Shown here: positions 1 to 5,644 of the stretch, piece by piece | Layout of the letters: every line of letters begins with the position of its first letter | How positions within the stretch are numbered: the first letter of the stretch is position 1 | Assembly (NCBI GenBank): GCA_024280875.1 | Contig: JAJRPH010000301.1 | Location: 1 to 10,018, forward strand | Direction: 5' to 3' | DNA: 10,018 nucleotides | From: Deltaproteobacteria bacterium | Lineage (GTDB): Bacteria; Desulfobacterota; Desulfobacteria; Desulfobacterales; Desulfosalsimonadaceae | Made by a program: the position numbers and the translations under genes | The notes under the pieces: generated by a model | Seen by the model: only the letters and a program-made list of their open reading frames with translations | The model's database searches: none | What the model was told of the DNA's origin: nothing

Positions 1-2
1 AC

Positions 3-563
3 CGGTTAGCCCGGGAACGGAAAAAAGTAAAACAGACCCAGCTTGGGGTAAATATTATCATGGCCAATATTTTCAAAGTATTGCGTCTGCAGCAAAAAAA
101 GGACGCCAAAATTTCGTATAAATACGCCCAGACGATCCGGCGGCTGCAGAAGCTTTCTGACGGCCATCGGGATACAGTGGTCCGATCCTATAAGCATATC
201 GGGAACAAACATAATGGACTTTTGGATGTTCAGATCGAAGAACTCAAAAAAATTAAAATATGCATCATGGACATTCTTTTAAAAGTCGAAACGTCCTTTA
301 AAAACAAGGAAATAGTGAATTATCAGAATATTATCGACCAGTATAAATACATGAGGGAACTGGCCGACAATTTTAACCAGGGACAAATTGAACGCATCCG
401 GAGCGACGAATCCAAAACGCGCCTGAGCATCCTGTTTTACGCCATTGTGGGCAATTGCCTTATGATGGCCAAACAAAACATAAAACTACTTGAAATATTT
501 AATGAATCTTTCAAATTTGATAAAGAATTATCCAACTCATATATTAAACTTGATTCACAATAA
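3..563 (+). CDS. C-terminal part of a probable PiT-type inorganic phosphate transporter (5' end outside the window)
   Basis: The frame is open from the first base of the window through 563, so this is the 3' end (186 residues plus stop) of a longer gene. The ATG at 60 is in frame but is probably internal: the upstream codons read as basic, protein-like sequence and no Shine-Dalgarno precedes it. What is visible is a soluble, highly charged, helical segment with no membrane span. Features include IFKVLRL, SYKYAQTIRRLQ, a conserved-looking YKHIGNKHNGLLDVQIEELK stretch, and a C-terminal helix. From memory, this resembles the cytoplasmic tail that follows the PHO4 permease domain in long PiT-family phosphate transporters of Bacteroidetes and Desulfobacterota. 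The permease part is not in the window, so the assignment rests only on the tail. It could instead be a PhoU-like or other helical regulatory domain. It lies 18 bases upstream of the acyltransferase gene on the same strand. Confidence 0.5.
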   Translation, partial: RLARERKKVKQTQLGVNIIMANIFKVLRLQQKKDAKISYKYAQTIRRLQKLSDGHRDTVVRSYKHIGNKHNGLLDVQIEELKKIKICIMDILLKVETSFKNKEIVNYQNIIDQYKYMRELADNFNQGQIERIRSDESKTRLSILFYAIVGNCLMMAKQNIKLLEIFNESFKFDKELSNSYIKLDSQ

Positions 564-581
564 ATATATATAATCAGGTGA

Positions 582-2171
582 ATGGTGAAACTGTTAGACA
601 AAACGCCATTGTCAAAATGGTGGGCTGAGGCCAAAGAGAATTATAATCCGGATGAGATTATTAAGTTTCTCTTAAACAATAAAGACAAGCTGGAAGAATC
701 GCTGGCAAAGCTTGACGGAAAAAAACGCCTGTACAATGCATCGAACAGGATGTTTTCATTTTTTTCACGATTGGCGGGAGTTGCGGACAGGCTATCCGTA
801 AGAGCGCAGCACTATCTGGTACGTTTCTCCTTGTTTCGCGGATTTATCGAAAAAACCAGAGGCTGGAAAAACCATCTGAATTTCAAGGAGTTAATCGAGT
901 TTATCAGGACAAAATTATATTCACTTAGACACGCCCCTCATAACGAAAAAGCCATCAGAATGCTTGAAGAAATTGTGGAGTTCGCCTCAAAGCACGGACT
1001 GGATATTAATACCCATTTCCCGGAAGCCAGACAGAAAATCCTTGAAAAGAAAAATCAACTGCTTCAGCACAAATTTTTTCAGGAATTTTCCAAAACCCGG
1101 CTGGAACAGCTGCTGGCCATACAGTTTTCTTTTGACCGGTCCATCTTTCCGGTATTACCGGACTCCGCGTTCTGGCACAAATTTTTTGAATTTGCTGAAA
1201 AGCGAAAAGTCATTGATATTATTATAGTAAATTCTGACGGCAGCCGGGTTTCTTTTAAAAGCAGTTCTGCTGAAAAAATCGCATCCACAGACACCGTGCA
1301 AACACTGCGCAAGCTTTCAGAGATTAAAAATAATGGCCGCCGTATTTTTTTCGTGGGGCATCATGAGGGGTATCTGGGTCCTTATTTTGTCCGAAGCGTG
1401 ATCCGGAAACTGGGATTTCACAACCTGACTAAAAATTGCAACACCATCGTCGGCCCCCGGATGTTTTCCAATATTGTGTTACGAAACGGCGCGGCAAATG
1501 TCGGCAATCTCTTTATTACCGTGCCGTCACAAAAAACAACCGCTATTAAGACCGGGGGACTGGCTGAAGAATTAAAAAAAACCGCCAAACGGACCCAGTG
1601 TCTGATCAAATTACCGGATGCAGGTCTGTATTTAATCAAAAAACTCAGCTTTGAAGATTTCATGAGCGCCATGGTCCATGACACACCTGAAAAATTCATG
1701 CAGCACACTTCTTTTCTGGATTTGGCAACGAGAAAAGAACTGGCCGCGTTTATGGAATCTGAAAATTTTGCGGACGCCATGAAGGATTTTTCCAGGGAGG
1801 ATTATTATCTTTTCAAAAATATCATGAAAGAAAGCTTTCTCATATTTCCGGAAGGATCGCGCTCCTATGTTGACCCGGATGGCGGAGTGGTCATAAAATA
1901 CGTTAATCCCAAATATTTACAGGCTTATATGCGACCCGGCGACTTTATTGCGCCCATTAACTTAGTGGGCGGCTCGGATATTACCCGGGGATGGCACCTG
2001 CGTTCGGCTAAACTGGGGATTTCCATGGGAGAGCCTGTTGAAGTAACCACTGAAATGATTAAAAATTATGAGGTGGATGGAATCGACATCATGCGAAAAA
2101 TTGCGCAACTGCCCAATATCAAAGACGTTCGGTTTAAAGAGGAGATTCAGAATAAAAGGGCAAACAAATGA
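582..2171 (+). CDS. Glycerol-3-phosphate/lysophosphatidate acyltransferase-like protein (GPAT/PlsC superfamily)
   Basis: A 529-residue protein of the glycerolipid acyltransferase superfamily, which transfers acyl chains from acyl-CoA or acyl-ACP to glycerol-3-phosphate or lysophospholipids at the inner membrane. Four blocks match the family in order: GHHEGYLG (259-266) for block I, VGPRM (290-294) for block II, FPEGSRS (422-428) for the phosphate-binding block III, and IAPINLVGG (456-464) for block IV. Block I should be H-x4-D, but the fifth residue after the second His is Gly266 (codon GGT). The N-terminal 240 residues are charged and helical, as in large PlsB/GPAT-type enzymes, and much longer than in PlsC. 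No clear transmembrane helix is seen. AGGTG at 576-580 is only one base from the ATG, so the in-frame GTG at 585 is an equally good start. The gene ends in an ATGA overlap with tag, suggesting translational coupling. Acyl acceptor and activity cannot be told from sequence. Confidence 0.8.
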   Translation: MVKLLDKTPLSKWWAEAKENYNPDEIIKFLLNNKDKLEESLAKLDGKKRLYNASNRMFSFFSRLAGVADRLSVRAQHYLVRFSLFRGFIEKTRGWKNHLNFKELIEFIRTKLYSLRHAPHNEKAIRMLEEIVEFASKHGLDINTHFPEARQKILEKKNQLLQHKFFQEFSKTRLEQLLAIQFSFDRSIFPVLPDSAFWHKFFEFAEKRKVIDIIIVNSDGSRVSFKSSSAEKIASTDTVQTLRKLSEIKNNGRRIFFVGHHEGYLGPYFVRSVIRKLGFHNLTKNCNTIVGPRMFSNIVLRNGAANVGNLFITVPSQKTTAIKTGGLAEELKKTAKRTQCLIKLPDAGLYLIKKLSFEDFMSAMVHDTPEKFMQHTSFLDLATRKELAAFMESENFADAMKDFSREDYYLFKNIMKESFLIFPEGSRSYVDPDGGVVIKYVNPKYLQAYMRPGDFIAPINLVGGSDITRGWHLRSAKLGISMGEPVEVTTEMIKNYEVDGIDIMRKIAQLPNIKDVRFKEEIQNKRANK

Positions 2172-2725
2172 AACGGTGTGAATGGGCAAACGAAAGTGCG
2201 ATAATGCAGGCGTATCATGACCATAAATGGGGAGTCCCGGTTCATGATGATCGGAAACTGTTTGAATTTCTAATTTTAGAAGGTGCCCAGGCCGGATTAA
2301 GCTGGTCAACGATTCTCAAAAAAGCAGAAGGATACAAAAAGGCGTTTGACAATTTTGATGCAAAAAAAATTGCCGGATATAACGAGAAAAAAATTGCCGA
2401 CCTGATCAATAATCCTGAAATTGTCAGGAACCGGCTTAAAATCAGGGCAGCGGTCACCAATGCCGCCGCTTTTTTAGATGTGCAAAAAGAATTCAAAAGC
2501 TTTGACACTTACATCTGGCAGTTTGTCGATGGCAACCCCATAAAAAATGTATGGGAAAAATTGGCGGATATTCCTGCAAACACCCCAGAATCCAACACTA
2601 TGAGCAATGATCTGAAAAAAAGAGGTTTTAAATTTGTCGGTTCCACAATCTGCTACGCGTTCATGCAGGCTGTAGGCATGGTGAACGATCATACAGTGGA
2701 TTGTTTCAGGTATGACCAGGTATAA
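2168..2725 (+). CDS. tag: DNA-3-methyladenine glycosylase I (Tag)
   Basis: A 185-residue protein matching E. coli Tag (187 residues) along its length. The enzyme excises 3-methyladenine from alkylated DNA, starting base excision repair in the cytoplasm. The zinc ligands known from E. coli Tag fall at identical positions here: Cys4 (MKRCEW), His17 (AYHDHKWG), and His175 and Cys179 (NDHTVDC). The base-recognition residues Glu38 and Trp46 are also present (EGAQAGLSW, 38-46). It is a helix-hairpin-helix superfamily fold, soluble and without a signal peptide. The ATG overlaps the TGA of the acyltransferase gene (ATGA), so it is probably translated from the same message by termination-reinitiation. 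No promoter of its own is evident. The gene is convergent with the hybrid kinase beyond it. Nothing appears broken, so this call is very secure. Confidence 0.97.
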   Translation: MKRCEWANESAIMQAYHDHKWGVPVHDDRKLFEFLILEGAQAGLSWSTILKKAEGYKKAFDNFDAKKIAGYNEKKIADLINNPEIVRNRLKIRAAVTNAAAFLDVQKEFKSFDTYIWQFVDGNPIKNVWEKLADIPANTPESNTMSNDLKKRGFKFVGSTICYAFMQAVGMVNDHTVDCFRYDQV

Positions 2726-2799
2726 GCCGGACTTCCAAAAAACTTCCTCCAAATACCTTCCTACCTAATGATCGCTGAAATAAATCGTCGGGTGGAATT
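2726..2799. other. Short convergent intergenic region, no clear terminator
   Basis: These 74 bases separate the 3' ends of tag (+) and the large hybrid kinase (-). I looked for a G+C-rich hairpin followed by T on either strand and found none. The only inverted pairing is a weak GGTAT/ATACC at the end of tag. Termination here is either factor-dependent or uses a signal inside the coding ends. Confidence 0.4.
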
Positions 2800-5190
2800 C
2801 TATCCCGGCAAATCTGCTTCGCTTTCGTCTTTTCCGCGAACACGGGAATCCAGAACAGACCTGACGATATTGGCCAGTTGCGCTTGATTGACCGGTTTCA
2901 TCAAAAATCCGTCAATATGTAATGCCGATGCACGACTGTCGTCGACCTTTTCAGAAAATCCGGTGCATAAAACCACCGGCATGTCCGGGACGAGTTTCTT
3001 GATCTCGCGGGACAACCGGTCACCGGTAATATGCGGCATGGTCATGTCCGTGATGACCAGATCAAATTTTTCCGGACTCCCCCGAAATGCTTCTAACGCT
3101 TCCAGGCTGCTCACCCGGGAAACCACCTGATATCCCAGCCGCTCCAGTACCTGTTGCTGCATTTTTAAAATCGTGGGTTCATCATCCACCATCAGAATGT
3201 GCTCAGTTCCTGTCGGCAGCGGTTCAAACGTACCGGATGGTTTTCCCAGCGAATACTTCTTGATCAGCGGCAGATACACATGAAATGTGGTGCCTTTGCC
3301 CGGTTCACTGTACACGGTAATGGCCCCCCGATACTTTTTCACAATGCCGTGGACCACAAAAAGCCCCAGGCCGGAGCCATCCCCTTTTTGTTTGGTGGTA
3401 AAATACGGATCAAAAATCTTCTCCAGATCAGCTTTTAAAATACCGGTTCCGGTATCGCTGACCGTGATGCACACATAATCACCAGGTGTGAGATCAGGAT
3501 ACTGGTTTTCAATATCTTCATCAAAAAAGATTGAATTAACGAAAATCTCTAAAACCCCGGCTTCTTCTTCGGCCATGGCCTGCTTGGCATTGGTGGCCAG
3601 ATTGACGATCACCTGATGCAGTTGTGTGGGGTCCGCATTCACAATCAGTTTCTCCGGGCACAACGTCTCGTTTATCTGAATGGAGGAAGGAATGGTCGCG
3701 CGAAGCATTTTCACGACTTCTTTAACAATGGGGGTAATTTGAACCGGCCGGATTTCTGATTCATCATGCCGGCTGAATGCCAGAATCTGCTGAACCAGAT
3801 CCCGGGCACGGTTTCCGGCGGTCATAATCTCGGTTAAATTATCATGCAGCATGGTTCCTGCTTCCGTATCATCTAAAGACAGCTCGGTAAATCCGATAAT
3901 GGCGGATAAAATATTATTGAAATCATGGGCAATCCCCCCGGCCAATGTGCCAATTGACTCTATTCTCTGGGCCTGGCGAAGCTGTTCTTCCAGAAGGGTG
4001 CGCTGGGTGATATCCGCAATCGTCTCCACCGCGCCGATGGTCCGGCCGTCTATGTCCCGAAAAGGTGATGCCGCCACAATACAGGATATCTTTTTACCGG
4101 CCGCAGTTTCTCGTGAGATTTCATATTCGTCCGGAGTTTCACTGTTAAGGATTTTTTTCAATACACACGATTCAGTTTGGCAAATCGGCCATTGACAAAT
4201 ATCATGACACTTCATCCCGACAGCGGTTTCTTTTTCAATACCGAAAAAATCGGCAAAATGATCATTGACCCGAACAAAATGATAGTCATGATCAATAACA
4301 CACATGGGAACAGTAGCATTAAATATCTGGGAAAGTTCCTGGTGGGCCTTTGTTACTTCTTCTTCTACTTTTCGATGGTCGGTTACATCCCGAATGATGC
4401 CTTCAAAACCAATCGCTTGTCCGTCACCATCAGAAATCATCCGGGAATTAAGACTGCCGATCACTGTCCCGCCTGTTTTCGTGTTAAATTCAACATTGAA
4501 ATTCTGAACATAGCCGGATTTTATTATTTCCTGGGTAAGCATCTCCCGCGCTTCAGGATCTTTGTAAAAATCCAGCACTGATTGGCCAATCAGTTCATCC
4601 GGATCATATCCGATAATATTTTTGACGGAAGGAGAAATCACATGGATAATACCGGTAATATCAGTCTGATAATAGACATCCTGGATGGATTCAAAAATCC
4701 GGCGGTATTTTTCTTCACTCTTTTGTAAGGCTTGTCTGTCATGGTAACGGTCGGTGATATCTGTTGCCACATGAATCAGTTTTTCAATCCTGCCGCTTGA
4801 AGACATGACCGGTGTGCAAGACACCAGATGTATCCGACCCAAGGCTTCCATGATCATTTCCGCTGGCTCATTTTTTCCGGTTTTCAACAGCATACCGTAC
4901 GGACAGCATTCCGGCGGTTCGGCTAACTGGTGAAACACTTCATGGCACTTTTTCCCGCGCATTTCATCCATGCTCATTCCGACAGCTTTAAGCGCGGTCT
5001 GGTTTGCGCTTATCACATTAAACTCCGGGTCTATGATCATGGCAGGATGACCAATGGCATGGAAAATATTTTCCCAGTCATTTTTGATTTTTTGGAGCCG
5101 GTCTGCAGCCTGTTTTTGTGTTTCAATCTCTTTTTCCAAAGCCGCAATTTTTTGTGTCAGATCATTATGGGGGGGGGGGTTATGGGGCAT
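2800..5190 (-). CDS. Soluble hybrid sensor histidine kinase, PAS-PAS-PAS-HisKA-HATPase-REC
   Basis: A 796-residue cytoplasmic hybrid kinase with no membrane segment. Order: N-terminal coiled coil (10-40), PAS1 (about 40-148), PAS2 (158-272), PAS3 (284-396), HisKA with phospho-acceptor His422 in GGIAHDFNNIL, HATPase_c with N-box Asn530/Asn534, G1 motif at Asp579 (SDTGTG) and G2 at GDGSGLGL (603-610), then a receiver with Asp669/Asp670, phospho-acceptor Asp715 (ITDMTMP), Thr743 and Lys765. All catalytic residues are present, so it should autophosphorylate and pass phosphate to its own receiver. PAS1 and PAS3 carry cysteine groups (Cys82, 95, 96, 125; Cys328, 332, 337, 342), which hints at redox, metal or cofactor sensing. 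The start has a good Shine-Dalgarno, AAGGAAA at 5196-5202, five bases away and lying inside the end of the broken regulator gene. Codons 4-8 form an 11-C run. The last 16 residues (DSRVRGKDESEADLPG) look like a translated REP-type repeat. Confidence 0.93.
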   Translation of the reverse strand: MPHNPPPHNDLTQKIAALEKEIETQKQAADRLQKIKNDWENIFHAIGHPAMIIDPEFNVISANQTALKAVGMSMDEMRGKKCHEVFHQLAEPPECCPYGMLLKTGKNEPAEMIMEALGRIHLVSCTPVMSSSGRIEKLIHVATDITDRYHDRQALQKSEEKYRRIFESIQDVYYQTDITGIIHVISPSVKNIIGYDPDELIGQSVLDFYKDPEAREMLTQEIIKSGYVQNFNVEFNTKTGGTVIGSLNSRMISDGDGQAIGFEGIIRDVTDHRKVEEEVTKAHQELSQIFNATVPMCVIDHDYHFVRVNDHFADFFGIEKETAVGMKCHDICQWPICQTESCVLKKILNSETPDEYEISRETAAGKKISCIVAASPFRDIDGRTIGAVETIADITQRTLLEEQLRQAQRIESIGTLAGGIAHDFNNILSAIIGFTELSLDDTEAGTMLHDNLTEIMTAGNRARDLVQQILAFSRHDESEIRPVQITPIVKEVVKMLRATIPSSIQINETLCPEKLIVNADPTQLHQVIVNLATNAKQAMAEEEAGVLEIFVNSIFFDEDIENQYPDLTPGDYVCITVSDTGTGILKADLEKIFDPYFTTKQKGDGSGLGLFVVHGIVKKYRGAITVYSEPGKGTTFHVYLPLIKKYSLGKPSGTFEPLPTGTEHILMVDDEPTILKMQQQVLERLGYQVVSRVSSLEALEAFRGSPEKFDLVITDMTMPHITGDRLSREIKKLVPDMPVVLCTGFSEKVDDSRASALHIDGFLMKPVNQAQLANIVRSVLDSRVRGKDESEADLPG
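2826..2853 (-). repeat. REP-like palindromic element forming the 3' coding end of the hybrid kinase
   Basis: Read on the minus strand, this stretch carries TGGATTCCCG, a short spacer, then TTCGCGG and AAGACG. The + strand can pair TTCCGCG with CGGGAA across a four-base loop, with one bulge. It resembles the widespread intergenic palindromes whose translation gives peptides like DSRxRGND. Here it encodes DSRVRGKDE just after the receiver domain's last helix. Only one copy lies in the window, so repeat-family membership is inferred from the pattern. Confidence 0.45.
5169..5179. repeat. Homopolymer of 11 G (11 C on the coding strand) in codons 4-8 of the hybrid kinase
   Basis: The kinase reading frame begins M-P-H-N-P-P-P-H, with AAC CCC CCC CCC CAT giving 11 consecutive C. 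With 10 C the frame reads ATA ATG ATC TGA just after the tract; with 12 C it reads CCA TAA. Either slip therefore ends translation within about 12 codons. Such tracts near a start codon are the hallmark of slipped-strand phase variation in other bacteria. They are also prone to sequencing error. Confidence 0.95.
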
Positions 5191-5192
5191 TT

Positions 5193-5569
5193 TTATTTCC
5201 TTACGGTGATGTAATGAAAAATTAGTATAACAATATCATATTGACGGCATGCTGACCGCAATAAACGGTCTGTCCGCAAAGGTTTGACCAGGTAATCATA
5301 TGCTCCGTATTTCATGGCTTGGACAGCGCTTGACACATCATCTACGGCGGTAATAATAATGCATTCCGTATCCGGTGACTGGTTTTTAATCTGCTCCAAA
5401 AAGGAGATACCGTCAATATGCGGCATGATAAGGTCAATCAGTACCAACTCGACACCACCGCCGGTTCCGGCAGTCCAGCGCTCAGCAGCGTGGCTTTGAC
5501 GCTCAGCAGCAGCCCGGTGTCATCATCCACCGCCAAAATGGGAGTATATGTTTTGGGAACAGAAATCAT
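5193..5569 (-). pseudogene. Broken single-domain response regulator (receiver domain), internal deletion and frameshift
   Basis: From the ATG at 5569 the frame encodes MISVPKTYTPILAVDDDTGL and continues to residue 43, then stops at TGA (5438-5440). It has the acidic DDD pocket at residues 15-17. The second half lies in another frame from about 5457 to the TAA at 5193-5195. It carries the phospho-acceptor in LVLIDLIMPHIDG, the conserved Thr (IIITAVDD), and Lys-Pro in YDYLVKPLRTDR. Receivers usually have about 45 residues between the acidic pocket and the phospho-acceptor; here roughly 30 remain across the two frames. That points to a deletion of some tens of bases as well as a frameshift. The end is also abnormal: after KPLRTDRLLRS the sequence becomes hydrophobic and A+T-rich (IVILIFHYITVRK), so the last helix is lost or replaced. 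The stop lies two bases before the downstream kinase ATG. AGGTT at 5576-5580 is the likely ribosome site. A sequencing error alone would not explain the missing residues. Confidence 0.75.
5231..5243. promoter_or_regulatory. Perfect 6+1+6 palindrome, candidate operator upstream of the hybrid kinase
   Basis: CAATAT-C-ATATTG is a perfect inverted repeat about 41 bases upstream of the kinase start at 5190. It lies in the degenerate end of the regulator pseudogene, where the DNA is A+T-rich and non-coding in character. A TATACT hexamer on the minus strand (5224-5229) adjoins it and could be a -10 element, but no good -35 is visible 17 bases upstream. Function is inference only. Confidence 0.25.
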
Positions 5570-5644
5570 TTTAATAACCTGTCTAATTTTTTTTACTGGA
5601 TTTACTATATTGCCTGGATCTTTTCCGGGGTTTCTACTTTAAAC
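5570..5644. other. Short gap between the two signalling reading frames
   Basis: Seventy-five A+T-rich bases separate the stop of the upstream kinase (5645) from the start of the broken regulator (5569), both on the minus strand. I see no convincing hairpin terminator. The genes are probably co-transcribed, though the gap could hold a weak promoter. Confidence 0.35.

Noticed and set aside
60..62. ATG at 60 as the true start of the first gene
   Set aside because: The frame is open and protein-like upstream to the first base and no Shine-Dalgarno precedes this ATG, so it is more likely an internal Met of a longer gene.
1418..1780. Minus-strand frame of 120 codons inside the acyltransferase gene
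   Set aside because: It lies opposite conserved acyltransferase blocks II to III and has no support of its own.
2726..2799. Bidirectional terminator between the convergent genes
   Set aside because: No stable hairpin with a T run was found on either strand.
4177..4581. Plus-strand frame of 134 codons inside the large hybrid kinase
   Set aside because: It is antisense to PAS2 and PAS3, which are clearly coding; no start signal or protein-like composition supports it.
5460..5515. Direct repeat CGCTCAGCAG (two copies) near the regulator break as the cause of the deletion
   Set aside because: Both copies encode the plausible receiver sequence LLSV..LLSA and lie upstream of the break, so they do not flank the missing segment.
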